Shown here: piece after piece, positions 10,364 to 21,223 of the stretch | Numbering within the stretch: the first letter of the stretch is position 1 | How the letters are laid out: each line of letters opens with the position of its first letter | Source: Anaerocolumna sp. | GTDB lineage: Bacteria; Bacillota; Clostridia; Lachnospirales; Lachnospiraceae | Assembly (NCBI GenBank): GCA_029256725.1 | Contig: JAQSXJ010000007.1 | Span: forward strand, 47,519 to 111,518 | Direction: 5' to 3' | DNA length: 64,000 nucleotides | Notes under the pieces: generated by a model | What the model was told of the DNA's origin: nothing | The model's input: the letters and a program-made list of their open reading frames with translations, nothing else | Database searches by the model: none | Program-made: the position numbers and the translations under genes

Positions 10364-10579
10364 TATTGTGACGGATAAGAATAATAAAGCACATGGCACG
10401 ATTTCAAGCAGTAGACGTCTTTAAATTAAAAGACATCTCAGGCTTTTTATTTGGGCAGCACTGCATGGCATACGGGCTTGCAGCCGTTGTAGGTGTTGAG
10501 GTATACTGACAGTAACATAGTTTAAAGTTCCATAACAGTTATCCGGGTGAAGGAAGGGATAGCAGGGAAAGAGGATTCA

Positions 10580-11239
10580 ATGGCGAAAATTCTTGCAGTA
10601 GATGATGATGCACAGATTTTAAATATAGTAAAAAAAGCTCTGGAAAAAGATAACCACCTGGTGGAAGTACAGGATAGGGCGGATAAGGTGGGAAGAGACA
10701 GGCTTACAGCATATGATTTGATTCTGCTGGATGTAATGATGCCGGATATTGATGGTTTCGCTTTCTGCAGAGAGATAAGAGACAGTGTGGACTGTCCAAT
10801 CCTGTTTATTACAGCCCGTACCATGGATACGGACCTTATGGAGGGGTTTGCCATAGGCGGAGACGATTATATCCGGAAACCCTTTAGCTTAACAGAGCTA
10901 AGGGCAAGAGTGAATGCGCATTTAAGACGTGAGAAAAGGGAATATCACAGTCGTATTGTAACGAATGATTATCGGTTTGATATATCAGAAAAGGTTATGT
11001 ATTTTAAACAGGACAAGATAGAATTGACAAAAAGTGAATATGAAATCTGTGAGTTTCTGGTGAAGAATAAAGGGACCGTATTTACACTGGAGCAGATTTT
11101 AGAAAAAGTATTTGGCTTCCAATGTGAGAGTGACAACAGCATAATTCGGGAGCATATTAAAAATATTAGGGCGAAGCTTAAAAAACATGAGGAAAAACCC
11201 ATTGAGACAGTATGGGGGATAGGATATAAATGGGTATAA
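10580..11239 (+). CDS. OmpR-family response regulator
   Basis: MAKILAVDDDAQI...LILLDVMMPDIDG...DDYIRKPF and C-terminal winged helix ETVWGIGYKWV; ATG at 10580 has an upstream purine-rich RBS, preferred over 10547. Confidence 0.9.
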   Translation: MAKILAVDDDAQILNIVKKALEKDNHLVEVQDRADKVGRDRLTAYDLILLDVMMPDIDGFAFCREIRDSVDCPILFITARTMDTDLMEGFAIGGDDYIRKPFSLTELRARVNAHLRREKREYHSRIVTNDYRFDISEKVMYFKQDKIELTKSEYEICEFLVKNKGTVFTLEQILEKVFGFQCESDNSIIREHIKNIRAKLKKHEEKPIETVWGIGYKWV

Positions 11240-12591
11240 TGAAATTAAGAATCAATACTCTTTTTTGGTTATTTTTAAAGCAGCTCATAATTTTCTCTTT
11301 TACAATATTAATAGAAATAATGTTGTTTGTTGCCTTTTTATTTGTAGCTATAAACAATGGTATCCTGTTACCTGCCAATTATTCGGAACGCTATTTGGAG
11401 GCGAATAAGGACAAGCTGGCAGAAAGTGAGCCATTCTCTGAAGAGTTGATTCCTTATTCCTGCAACTATGGGATCTTTGACAGAGAGGGAGTTTATCTGT
11501 TGGGGAATTTTAAGAAAGAGGAACAGGCAGATGCTAAAGATTTTATAGAAAAGGGCTATTCAAAGGGCTATTATATGCTTATTGAACGAAGAGAAGGGTA
11601 CCTGGTGGTAAGCTACAAACTAGCCGCCTATTTTGCTTCACCAACCCTGCGCTGGTTCTTTCCTGCTCCTGAATTAATGGGTTTAATATTATTTATTCTA
11701 ATTTTTATTGCACTTATTATTGGCAATGCACTGAATCTGGGCAGGAAATTAAGACATCTGTTAAAGCCGGTTCAGGAAGAAATTGAACAAATTCAAACCA
11801 AAGAATTAATAATTGAGCAAAAAAACTCCAAAGTGAAAGAGTTTGACGATATCCTGCAATTACTTTATGAAATGAAGAGTGCCTTGTCGGTATCTCTCCA
11901 AAAAGAATGGGAAACGGAAAAGGAGAGAAAAAAGAACATCTCGGCTTTAGCCCATGATATTAAAACTCCTCTTACGATCATAAAAGGAAATGCGGAGCTT
12001 ATCTTAGAGGAAGACAAGCTGGAAGAAATCTATCAGTCAGCAGATATTATTGGGGTTTACTCTGATAAGATCGAGCGGTATATAAAATTATTAATCGATG
12101 AAACTAGAGACGCACAATATAACAGCCGGACAGGTAAAGTAAGACTTGCGGAGCTAATAGCAGAAATTTGTGCAGAAAGTGAAGCATTTTGTAAAGCCAG
12201 TGGTATAGAGTTAAAGATTTCTGATACTATTAGGGAGGAAGAAGCCCTTTTGGATAAGGATTCTATTGTAAGAGCTGTAATTAATCTTATAAAAAATGCA
12301 GCAGAGCATACAGAGCAGGAAAAAAAGGTCAAGGTAAGCTTTCAAAGGAAAGAGAAAGTCTTTCGTGTTCAGATAGAAGATTACGGCAAAGGCTTTACAC
12401 AGGAGGCTTTAAGATATGCCAAGAACCAGTTCTATACGGAAAAGACCCATAGAGGAGAGGAGCATTACGGTCTTGGCATGTATAATGCCAATCATATTGC
12501 AGAAAGGTATAATGGGGGGATTAAGTATTATAATAAGCCTGAGCAAACAGGTGCTGTGGTGATATTTGAGGTGGCAGTAATCATTGAATGA
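11230..12591 (+). CDS. sensor histidine kinase
   Basis: Two TM segments, SALAHDIKTPLTIIKGNAE H-box, NLIKNAAEH N-box, GKGF and GLGMYNA G-boxes; overlaps the response regulator. Confidence 0.9.
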   Translation: MGIMKLRINTLFWLFLKQLIIFSFTILIEIMLFVAFLFVAINNGILLPANYSERYLEANKDKLAESEPFSEELIPYSCNYGIFDREGVYLLGNFKKEEQADAKDFIEKGYSKGYYMLIERREGYLVVSYKLAAYFASPTLRWFFPAPELMGLILFILIFIALIIGNALNLGRKLRHLLKPVQEEIEQIQTKELIIEQKNSKVKEFDDILQLLYEMKSALSVSLQKEWETEKERKKNISALAHDIKTPLTIIKGNAELILEEDKLEEIYQSADIIGVYSDKIERYIKLLIDETRDAQYNSRTGKVRLAELIAEICAESEAFCKASGIELKISDTIREEEALLDKDSIVRAVINLIKNAAEHTEQEKKVKVSFQRKEKVFRVQIEDYGKGFTQEALRYAKNQFYTEKTHRGEEHYGLGMYNANHIAERYNGGIKYYNKPEQTGAVVIFEVAVIIE

Positions 12592-13011
12592 TAGATAGAT
12601 TTAACCGGACTGTTATAGAATTTAAGATCTACTGAGGCTATACGGTTATAATTTATAATAGCGATACAAAATATAAACTGGATGGAAAGACAGCTCAGAC
12701 AATGTTTGGGCTGTTATTTTTTATCTTAGATTAAAATTTTATGTGAAGTAATTATTTAATTATAATTATATTATAACTAGTATAAAGGATAATTTTGGAG
12801 TATTATAAATGTAAATATTTATAATTTATGCTTTATTTTTGGATACATTATTGCTGTTTGTTATACATATATAACAATTGGAAAAAACAGGAATTGTATG
12901 AAGGCTTGATGATTACATAACGAAAAAGTTAAGATAAACGCAAGAGGTGTAATTCTAAGCACTTTCTTGTAAATTCAGAAACTGTAAAATATGGAAAGAG
13001 AGATACGTTAT

Positions 13012-13485
13012 ATGGAATATAGAATTAAATATACAACAATGGAAGAGTTACCTTCCTGGATAGAGCTTGTGCACCTGGTGGCATGGAATTTTCCGGGTCT
13101 TGAAACAGAAGCCCTATTAGAGGAGTATAAAAATACAGTTATTAAGAACATTAACTGTAAAAGTGCAATCTGCGCTGTATGCGGGAGTAAAGTAATTGGT
13201 ATTTTATTATTTTCTACGAAATACAACATGTTATGCTGTATGGCAGTACATCCTGAGTATCGTAGGAAGGGCATAGCCAAATCAATGATAAATGAAATGA
13301 TGAAAAACCTGGACCTACACAGAGATATAACAGTTGATACATTCCGTGAAGAAGATCCAAAAGGGATTGCACCAAGAGCTTTATATACAAGTCTTGGCTT
13401 TGCGCCGGATGAACTAATAGTAAATCTGGGTTACCCTAACCAGAAATTTGTTCTTCGGGCAGGAGATGCGGGAATAAGCGAATGA
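13012..13485 (+). CDS. GNAT family N-acetyltransferase
   Basis: MLCCMAVHPEYRRKGIAKSMINEMM acetyl-CoA motif A; start chosen after the agagag RBS (ORF track start 12991). Confidence 0.8.
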   Translation: MEYRIKYTTMEELPSWIELVHLVAWNFPGLETEALLEEYKNTVIKNINCKSAICAVCGSKVIGILLFSTKYNMLCCMAVHPEYRRKGIAKSMINEMMKNLDLHRDITVDTFREEDPKGIAPRALYTSLGFAPDELIVNLGYPNQKFVLRAGDAGISE

Positions 13486-13506
13486 CTAGAAAGAGAGGAT
13501 ATAGAT

Positions 13507-14688
13507 ATGAAATATGAAATTATCCATTTAACGAAAGAGAAATGGAAAGGAACAATCATTCCGATAAAGTACTCAACAGATAAGTATTATGATGTTTCCA
13601 TGAATAAGAAAGACAGTGGTTATACTATAGATATTGAGAAAAAAAGCTTTACTGAACCTGTTACACATACGCCGGAGGAATACGATTTTCCGGATAAATT
13701 ATATGAAGATCACTGGGAACATGCCTATGCCTGGGGGATTTTGGTTGATAATGTATTGATTGCCGCAATTGAAACGGACCAAGAAATTTGGTCTAACCGA
13801 CTTAGAATTACAGAGCTGTGGGTTGCAGAGGATTATCAAAAACAGGGTATTGGTCATGCTTTAATAGATATGGCAAAGGAACAGGCAAGAAGAGAACGCA
13901 GGCGGGCTATTATACTTGAAACTCAATCCTGTAATGTAAATGCTATAGATTTCTATCAACACGAAGGCTTTCGGCTGATTGGTATGGACACCTGCTGTTA
14001 CAAGAACGATGATTTGCAAAGAAAAGAAGTAAGACTGGAGTTTGGCTGGTTTCCTAAAGTGAAGAAGAGATTAAGAAAAGAAGAAGTTGAAATCAGAACG
14101 GAAACGGAAGAAGACTGGTATAACGTCGAGTTGATGACTCAACATGCCTTTTGGAATAAACATCATCTTGGATGTGATGAGCATTACCTTGTACATAAAT
14201 TACGTCAGGATAAAGACTATTTACCGGAGATAAGCAGAATTGCAGTTAAGGATGGGGAGATTATAGGTTGTATTATGTATTCAAAGGCTCAGGTTGTTGA
14301 CGGTGATAAAACACATGATATCGTTACCTTTGGCCCTCTTTGCGTGGCTCCTGAATGGCAGGGCAGCGGAGTAGGTGAGCTCTTATTGAAGGAGACTATG
14401 GCATTGGCAGCTGATAAAGGATACAAAGGTATTGTAATCTTTGGTGAACCGGATTATTACCCTCTAATTGGGTTTAAAACCTGTGATAATTTTAATATCA
14501 CAACTGCTGAAGGGAAGAATTTCAATGCATTTATGGGTATTGAACTAGTGGAAGGCAGTATGAAAGATATAAGAGGAAAATTCTACGAATCTGATGTCTT
14601 CGTCAACTTACCCAAGGAGGAGGTAGAAGAATACAATAAAAAGTTTCCGCAACTACAAAAACTAAGATTTCCAGGACAATGGGATTAA
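13507..14688 (+). CDS. tandem-domain GNAT family N-acetyltransferase
   Basis: Two motif-A regions: ELWVAEDYQKQGIGHALI and PLCVAPEWQGSGVGELLL. Confidence 0.85.
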   Translation: MKYEIIHLTKEKWKGTIIPIKYSTDKYYDVSMNKKDSGYTIDIEKKSFTEPVTHTPEEYDFPDKLYEDHWEHAYAWGILVDNVLIAAIETDQEIWSNRLRITELWVAEDYQKQGIGHALIDMAKEQARRERRRAIILETQSCNVNAIDFYQHEGFRLIGMDTCCYKNDDLQRKEVRLEFGWFPKVKKRLRKEEVEIRTETEEDWYNVELMTQHAFWNKHHLGCDEHYLVHKLRQDKDYLPEISRIAVKDGEIIGCIMYSKAQVVDGDKTHDIVTFGPLCVAPEWQGSGVGELLLKETMALAADKGYKGIVIFGEPDYYPLIGFKTCDNFNITTAEGKNFNAFMGIELVEGSMKDIRGKFYESDVFVNLPKEEVEEYNKKFPQLQKLRFPGQWD

Positions 14689-14716
14689 TCTTAGGGGTTT
14701 AAGAAAGTGTGGCATA

Positions 14717-15235
14717 ATGAATGCATTTCTAACAATAATACCCCTTTTGCTTATAAGGTTTGGTGTACTTAGCATAATAGATAAGAATTCATTAAAGCGT
14801 GCAGCATATTTCGCACCCCTGATTGGAGGGGAAAAGTCTGCCTACTGGGTTTATCAGATATCAAACTTATTGATTTTTGTATATATATGCTTCCTAAAGA
14901 TTAGAACTGATTCCTACTTGTTTTATGCAGGACTTGTGATATATGGAATAGGAGTTCTATTGTGTTTCGTGTCTGTGATAAATTTTGCAGAATCTGAGGG
15001 AAATGGTATCAACCTTAAGGGAATCTACCGGATTTCAAGGAATCCCATGTATGTAGCGTATTTTATTTATTTTTTAGGTTGTACAATGCTTACGCAGTCC
15101 TTACCCTTATTGGGTATATTGGTAATTTTTCAAATATCTGCTCATTGGATAATACTATCGGAAGAAAGATGGTGTGTTCAGAAATTTGGTGAGGAGTATA
15201 TAAATTATATGAATAAAGTAAGGCGATATATATAA
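14717..15235 (+). CDS. isoprenylcysteine carboxyl methyltransferase/PEMT-like integral membrane methyltransferase
   Basis: GIYRISRNPMYVAYFIYFLGC and SEERWCVQKFGEEYINYMNKVRRYI match the family pattern. Confidence 0.8.
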   Translation: MNAFLTIIPLLLIRFGVLSIIDKNSLKRAAYFAPLIGGEKSAYWVYQISNLLIFVYICFLKIRTDSYLFYAGLVIYGIGVLLCFVSVINFAESEGNGINLKGIYRISRNPMYVAYFIYFLGCTMLTQSLPLLGILVIFQISAHWIILSEERWCVQKFGEEYINYMNKVRRYI

Positions 15236-15275
15236 ATATTCCATTCATGAATGTTAACTATTCATGCACCGGCAT

Positions 15276-15401
15276 GGGGATTTAACGGTAGAATTAAAAG
15301 AGGAATATCTTAATGAAAATTTAGATAAGAAATTATTATATGCGTTTGACGAAGAACTTATGGATAGTATAGTGAAATTCTACGATGAATATGCTAGATG
15401 A
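15276..15401 (+). pseudogene. short C-terminal-like gene remnant
   Basis: Open 42-codon stretch GDLTVELKEEYLNENLDKKLLYAFDEELMDSIVKFYDEYAR* without a start codon or RBS. Confidence 0.3.
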
Positions 15402-15497
15402 AGCAGATGAAAATTATATGTAAATCATATGCGTAGACAATGAGTATGGATTCAGAACCAGTAAAATGTTCAGTATAAAGTTTAAAAGGAGTGTAGT

Positions 15498-16046
15498 GTG
15501 AAAAATATTTTAATTGGATTTATCTTAGTTTTTCTTAACTTCAATTTAAATCTTGGAAACTCAAAAATTGGGTTGATCCCAGACTTTGTCGGTTACATTG
15601 TTATAACAAGCGGATTGACTGAAATGGCTAGAGAAAGTTCACTTTTTATAAAGATTAAGCCATATGTAACTTTCATGATAGTTTATTCTGGCATTCTGTA
15701 TATATTTGACATGCTTGGCATTTCAGTATCATTAGGTGCATTATCATATCTCCTAATTTTTATAGCAACCTCTATTTCCCTCTATATTTCATATAATATT
15801 GTACTGGGAGTTGTAGAAATGGAGAAAAAATATAACACCCTTTTCAATGGGGACAGTCTGAAAAGAGCCTGGACATTCCTCGCAGTATTTAATGTTCTGA
15901 CCTTTTTTGTGTTATTAATACCATCGATAACTCTTATTCTTATATTAATATCTTTTATTGCAGCAATTTGTTTTCTTGTTGCTTTTAAAAATTCTAAGAG
16001 TTTGTACTATGAGATGGTTGGGAAATTAAATGATAAAATATACTAG
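15498..16046 (+). CDS. membrane protein of unknown function
   Basis: 182 aa with several hydrophobic helices; RBS aggag upstream of a GTG start. Confidence 0.65.
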   Translation: MKNILIGFILVFLNFNLNLGNSKIGLIPDFVGYIVITSGLTEMARESSLFIKIKPYVTFMIVYSGILYIFDMLGISVSLGALSYLLIFIATSISLYISYNIVLGVVEMEKKYNTLFNGDSLKRAWTFLAVFNVLTFFVLLIPSITLILILISFIAAICFLVAFKNSKSLYYEMVGKLNDKIY

Positions 16047-16240
16047 CTGGATAATTTGTTTAATCAGGGGTATCAAACGGTAACCTTGTATGATATCTAA
16101 TGGAGGGCCAATGTTAGAGGATAGATACAATGCAGATGTATATCTGGAAGTTCTGAATGAAAATAACTGGCTGCATATTTGCAACTTATCAGTGAGCTTA
16201 GAACAAAAAGAGTTTTTTCCAATACCAAACGTGTATTGGA

Positions 16241-17320
16241 TTGGAATACAATTATTATCTGGATTTTGTAAACAATAAACCAACTGCCTATATTTTCACA
16301 GAAAAAGATTATTATGAACAGTATCAAGACTACATAATGCAGCAGATGATACAGGTAACATATCTGGAAAATGAAGCAGCAGACCGTATGAACTTATTTG
16401 GTGATTTATACCGCAGTGGATTTGAAGCACTTATTCTTGACGACGGTCAGCAATTCCTGGGTATGAGTTTATTTGATTTAATAGAAAAGCCGGATTTCTC
16501 AGGAATCCCGGAGATTAACCGCCCAGTCATGAACCCAACCTTGGTACGAACAGCAAATGACTTTATGCAAAAACTCATAAGAAAAAGCGCCAGCCCTGAG
16601 TTGGAGGAACAGCTTTTTCATGAGATTTATCAAGGTAAATATCTGCTTGCTATGGATGCAAGCAAATTGAATCAGGAGAAAATTAATGAAGAGACAGGAG
16701 AGAGCATTATCAAAGAAGACAGTGTAATGTCCTTTCCTCTAATAACCAATGCAGATAACAAACATTTCTATGCCTTTTTCACGGATTGGACTGAACTTCG
16801 CAAGTTCGACAGAGAAAATAAATATAGTGGTTCAATTACACAATTTGAAGACATGAAATATTTTATTCAGCAAGCAGACGGGATTGTGATTAATCCATTC
16901 GGCGTGAATCTGAATTTGACTTCTAAGATGCTTGAAGAGATGGAAGCGGTTGTACTGGATAAAAAACAACCGAGAAAAATAGAAGAACAGGTTGTAAAGG
17001 AGGATACGAGGGTTTTGTTAGGTGAGCCAAAAGACTATCCTAAGGAAATGGTAAATGCCATATCTGAATATCTTAAAACCTGCAAAAATGTAAAGGCTGC
17101 TTATCTTAAGCTTATGATCAAAGAAGCAGAAAAAAGTTACCTTCTGGTTCTGGATTTTACGGGAGATAAAGAACAGTTATTTTCAAATATTGCTAAGATT
17201 GCTGTGGCATATGCAGGTGGAATCTATATTGATTTTATCCCATATGCTGACTCCTTTGGAAAAAGTGCAGTGAAAGCTGCATCACCCTTTTATAAGAAAA
17301 AACTATGGCCTTTTAAATAA
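16241..17320 (+). CDS. SseB family protein
   Basis: Two SseB-like halves (TEKDYYEQY...VMSFPLITNADNKHFYAFFTDWTELRKF; C-terminal LVLDFTGDKEQLFSNIAKIA); TTG start uncertain. Confidence 0.65.
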   Translation: MEYNYYLDFVNNKPTAYIFTEKDYYEQYQDYIMQQMIQVTYLENEAADRMNLFGDLYRSGFEALILDDGQQFLGMSLFDLIEKPDFSGIPEINRPVMNPTLVRTANDFMQKLIRKSASPELEEQLFHEIYQGKYLLAMDASKLNQEKINEETGESIIKEDSVMSFPLITNADNKHFYAFFTDWTELRKFDRENKYSGSITQFEDMKYFIQQADGIVINPFGVNLNLTSKMLEEMEAVVLDKKQPRKIEEQVVKEDTRVLLGEPKDYPKEMVNAISEYLKTCKNVKAAYLKLMIKEAEKSYLLVLDFTGDKEQLFSNIAKIAVAYAGGIYIDFIPYADSFGKSAVKAASPFYKKKLWPFK

Positions 17321-17590
17321 TCCTATAATCTGCCTGATTAGTAATTAAGAGGAAAAAAAGGAAACACAACGATAATAAAGATAAGCATTCATGCTAATCG
17401 CATTACATTACAGGAACCCCATAAGTCAAAATTTGCAGGAATAAGATAAGCAATATTAATGCTGTTTCATATGTTAATGCTGAGACAGCTTATTTGAGTG
17501 TAGGTTTATTGGCTAAAAAGAAAAATTGCGTATAAGTTGCGTATAAACTATTTATATGATAAAATACTCTCTGTGCCATAAGAGGTTAAG

Positions 17591-17835
17591 AACACTGAAA
17601 GCCTTGAATTATAAGGGTTTCAGTAAAAAACAACCCGCAATATAAAAGTAAACAACCCACTACGTCTTTGCAGCGGGTTGTTCACAAAAAGGGGAGGATA
17701 AGTATTTAACTTTTCTTTGGTATTGGCTGCACAGAAATCTGTACAGTCGGTCATCCTTTATGCTGGAGGGGGGATCCAGCGGTTTCAGATGGCACCGGTT
17801 AATCTAAATCATCGACGAATTAGATTAATTATAGT
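17591..17835 (+). ncRNA. candidate structured RNA / 5' leader upstream of the SEC-C gene
   Basis: Series of stem-loops: ctgaaagcctt/aagggtttcag; aacaacccgc and aacaaccca both complementary to gcgggttgtt; gctgg/ccagc; taatctaa/ttagatta. Confidence 0.4.
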
Positions 17836-17927
17836 ATGATGCAATATTTCTAAGATTATACATAAATAAAAAATATTATGTAAAAAATCTATAGAGAATC
17901 AAAAGATGATTAAAGGAAGGTAGAACA

Positions 17928-18431
17928 ATGAGTTTATTAACTGAGTGGAGGGACTTTGCGTATGCCCTTGACACAAACCAGAAAGAAGGCCAGCTGTTTT
18001 GGGCTAATTATTTTAATGTAGAGCAGGGAATCTATGAGAAGATTCTTGCAGAGCCCGAAGTTGTTGTAGAAGGAACCGTAGCTGATCTTGCAGCAAAATA
18101 CGGCACTACCATTTCACTTATGACAGGATTCTTAGATGGCATCAACGAGAGCCTTGTGAAAGAAAACCCTATTGAAGAAATGGAAGAGACAACAGTTGTA
18201 AATCTTGGATTTGATAAAGAGATGCTGTATAAAAACATGGTAGAAGCGAAAGCTGAGTGGCTCTATCAACTTCCTGTCTGGGACAGCCTGTTATCTGAGG
18301 ATAAAAGGAAAGAACTCTATCTTGAGCAGAAGAAATCTAAGACTGTAGTAAAAGAGAAAAAAGTAGGAAGAAACGATCCCTGTACATGCGGAAGCGGTAA
18401 GAAATACAAATTCTGCTGCGGTAAAGCTTAA
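17928..18431 (+). CDS. SEC-C metal-binding motif protein
   Basis: C-terminal [22 protein letters not shown]. Confidence 0.85.
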   Translation: MSLLTEWRDFAYALDTNQKEGQLFWANYFNVEQGIYEKILAEPEVVVEGTVADLAAKYGTTISLMTGFLDGINESLVKENPIEEMEETTVVNLGFDKEMLYKNMVEAKAEWLYQLPVWDSLLSEDKRKELYLEQKKSKTVVKEKKVGRNDPCTCGSGKKYKFCCGKA

Positions 18432-18485
18432 TAGTAAGACGTTTTTAGAATACTAGATTAAATAAAATGTGGTATTTCCACGCTT

Positions 18486-18520
18486 TGTCCACGCATTATT
18501 TAGTGCGTGGACATTTTTAT
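18486..18520 (+). terminator. Rho-independent terminator
   Basis: tgtccacgca-ttattta-gtgcgtggaca then ttttt. Confidence 0.65.
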
Positions 18521-18548
18521 AAACAAGCAAAGAATCTACATATAATTG

Positions 18549-18592
18549 AATCCCCCTTAGTTTGGACGTTAAGTCTAACCAAGGGGGATTTC
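18549..18592 (+). terminator. second hairpin/terminator
   Basis: aatcccccttagttt...aaccaagggggatt then t-rich. Confidence 0.5.
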
Positions 18593-18778
18593 TATTTTGT
18601 ATTAAATTATTAATAAAATTAATTTTAGTACCCAAGATGACAAAATACCTATGAAAACCACAAGTAGTCATAAAAAGATAGTGAAAACAATGACAAAAAA
18701 AGTATGGTTAGAAAAGTTTTTGTTTGATTTTCAGTAAAATTATAGTATGATATAAAAAAATATTAAGGGGGAAATACG

Positions 18779-20446
18779 ATGAGATTTTCATTAGGAAGGA
18801 AAATCAGGGCTATCATCGTTATCATTGTACTGGTATGCAGTCTTGCATACATGGCTTTATCTTTTTATATGATACAAAGGGCAGTAACCGTGCAGATGAA
18901 AAATGACGGACAGACTCTGATAACAACTATCAAAAGAGAATTGATTAAGAACAATGTAACAGAATTGACAGGAATGCAGGAAATTTTTAAAGAGATAAAA
19001 GAGGCAAGCAGTGGAAATATCAGCTATGTTTCTTTATCAGATGCTAATTCCAGTGTATTCTTAACGGATGATAAAATATTCGGACAGACAGGAGAAGAGG
19101 TTGACGGAGTATCTTCGGCTACAGTTGGTGGTGACAAAGAGCCTTCTATATCCAAGGAAGAAATCTCAGGAAATATTCTTAAAATGCCTGATGGAACAAA
19201 AGTTTATAATATTACAACAGGATTTCAGTATAACGGTGAGTCAGGTTATTTGAATCTTGGAATCTCTCTGGACACCATGTATGAAGAGGTTAAGATCGCA
19301 TTCTTTGATATGGCTGTCATTGGAATCATCATAATGGCAGTATCGGTACTTGTTGCCGTAATACCCACCGGCAAAATCATTAAGCCGATACTTAGCATGT
19401 CAGAGAACCTAAAGCTTTACGCGGTGGGTGATTTTAGAAAGCAAACGGAGGTTCATAGTAAAGATGAACTTGGAGACATGAGTAAAGCCCTTGATAATAT
19501 GAGATTGAATATGGTACAGCTGGTCAGCGGTATCAAGGATAATTCCATGCAAGTACTTGACAGTGTAACGAGTCTGAACACAGCCATGGAGGAAAGTTCC
19601 ATGTCAGCTATGGACATATCTAAAGTATCAGAAGAATTGACAGCGGGAGCAGCAGATTTGGCAGACAACTCACAAACAGGTCTTTCTAAGATGAATTTAC
19701 TGGCAGACAGTATTAATTCATTGTATATAAGTCTTGATGTTATAAAGAAAAGTATCGAGCAGATTAAGACTGCCAGTTTAAACGGGAACAGGTGTCAGAA
19801 GGAACTTCATGAACAGGTTAATGATAACGGGGCTGTCTTTGTTCAAATGAAAGAGACGGTGGATGACTTGGCAGGCAAATTGGGATCAATCGTCAATATG
19901 ACCTCTGTTATCAGAGCAATTGCCGATCAAACGAACTTACTTGCAGTAAACGCAAGGATTGAAAGTGCCAGAGCTGGTGAACAGGGTAAAGGCTTTGCAG
20001 TTGTTGCACAAGAAATTGCAAAACTTGCAGAACAGACCACCCAATCTATAGAGGGAATAGAAAACTTAAGCAAAGAAGTTGAAGAGTCTTTTACAAAGAC
20101 AGTAGAAATCATGGATAGAGGAGCTGATACCGTAAAGGACACTACCACAGCCTCCAATGAAGCAGGAGAAGCTTTTGAACTTATCGAAAGAGCCATATTT
20201 GATGTTATCACTCATATTAACAGTGTTGTGACTGATATAAAGAAAGTGCATACCGGTAAAGAGGATGCAATGCATCTAATGGAGAATATTTCATCGGTAG
20301 CTCAGCAGTCAAGTGCAGCAACAGAAGAGATTGCATCTTCTCTGGAATGCCAGAATGAGGGTATTGCAAATATAGCACGTTCCACAAAACTACTTCAGGA
20401 AATATCCAAAGAATTATCCGGTTTAATAGACAAATTTGAATTATAA
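18779..20446 (+). CDS. methyl-accepting chemotaxis protein
   Basis: TM-sensor-TM-HAMP organisation and signalling hairpin [43 protein letters not shown]. Confidence 0.93.
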   Translation: MRFSLGRKIRAIIVIIVLVCSLAYMALSFYMIQRAVTVQMKNDGQTLITTIKRELIKNNVTELTGMQEIFKEIKEASSGNISYVSLSDANSSVFLTDDKIFGQTGEEVDGVSSATVGGDKEPSISKEEISGNILKMPDGTKVYNITTGFQYNGESGYLNLGISLDTMYEEVKIAFFDMAVIGIIIMAVSVLVAVIPTGKIIKPILSMSENLKLYAVGDFRKQTEVHSKDELGDMSKALDNMRLNMVQLVSGIKDNSMQVLDSVTSLNTAMEESSMSAMDISKVSEELTAGAADLADNSQTGLSKMNLLADSINSLYISLDVIKKSIEQIKTASLNGNRCQKELHEQVNDNGAVFVQMKETVDDLAGKLGSIVNMTSVIRAIADQTNLLAVNARIESARAGEQGKGFAVVAQEIAKLAEQTTQSIEGIENLSKEVEESFTKTVEIMDRGADTVKDTTTASNEAGEAFELIERAIFDVITHINSVVTDIKKVHTGKEDAMHLMENISSVAQQSSAATEEIASSLECQNEGIANIARSTKLLQEISKELSGLIDKFEL

Positions 20447-20451
20447 AATGA

Positions 20452-20483
20452 AAGGGCTGTTTCAAATAATTGAAACGGCCCTT
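20452..20483. terminator. bidirectional terminator between convergent genes
   Basis: aagggctgtttca-aataat-tgaaacggccctt between the MCP and XRE genes. Confidence 0.65.
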
Positions 20484-20487
20484 AATA

Positions 20488-20844
20488 TTATTCATTCAAA
20501 TCCTGTTTATATTGTTCTTGTTTGTACAAAAGATAATTAACATATTCCAAGACATCTTCTTTTCCCGCCGGAGACAGCAAATTATATTTCTTGATAAAAT
20601 CCGCAGTTTCATTAACAAAATCTCCATAACCAATACGCAAAGAATTATCGGAAACCCCAAGCATATAGTCACATGATACTTTGAAATAATTGGATAAGGC
20701 TATCAGCTTGCTAAACGAGGGCTCATTCCTCTGCGATTCATAGTTAGCAATTGCGCTTGATTTGATTCCAATAACACCAGCAAGTTCTCCTTGAGTCAGC
20801 TTATGCTTTTGTCTTAAAAATCTTAACCGATCATTAAAATCCAT
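20488..20844 (-). CDS. XRE family transcriptional regulator
   Basis: RLRFLRQKHKLTQGELAGVIGIKSSAIANYESQRNEPSFSKLIALSNYF. Confidence 0.88.
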   Translation of the reverse strand: MDFNDRLRFLRQKHKLTQGELAGVIGIKSSAIANYESQRNEPSFSKLIALSNYFKVSCDYMLGVSDNSLRIGYGDFVNETADFIKKYNLLSPAGKEDVLEYVNYLLYKQEQYKQDLNE

Positions 20845-21223
20845 TTTGTTGCTCCCCCTTACTGCATCAATTTGTTCCCTAATTTAATAGTAGAATAAAA
20901 CGGAGCTGAATAATATGCTGCGCTTTATAATAAAATTCATATAGGTTCAATATATTAGTTATCAATACAAAAAAATTATATAACTGTAAAAAGAGTGTGT
21001 CAATTCCCAACTTAATCGTTGTATAAAGTATTTTACATATAATGGGTTTATTAGAAATTAAGAAAGGAATAGTATTCTTATAAATTATAATTATATATTT
21101 TTATTTCAATTGTATGATTCTTTTAAGAAGGCAAAAAATATAATGCACTAATTTACTAAGAAATGTATAATAAAGGTAAATCAAATTACATAATGACTAA
21201 CATATCGAATGACGCAAATAATG

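Noticed and set aside
10393-10509. 38-codon ORF MARFQAVDVFKLKDISGFLFGQHCMAYGLAAVVGVEVY*
   Set aside because: No clear RBS and no recognised family; may be a gene remnant, evidence too thin to list.
16026-16327. Several short overlapping ORFs upstream of the SseB-like gene (16026-16283 -, 16090-16278 +, 16097-16327 -)
   Set aside because: No recognisable domain; the + ORF could be a frameshifted 5' extension of the 16241 gene but I could not establish this.
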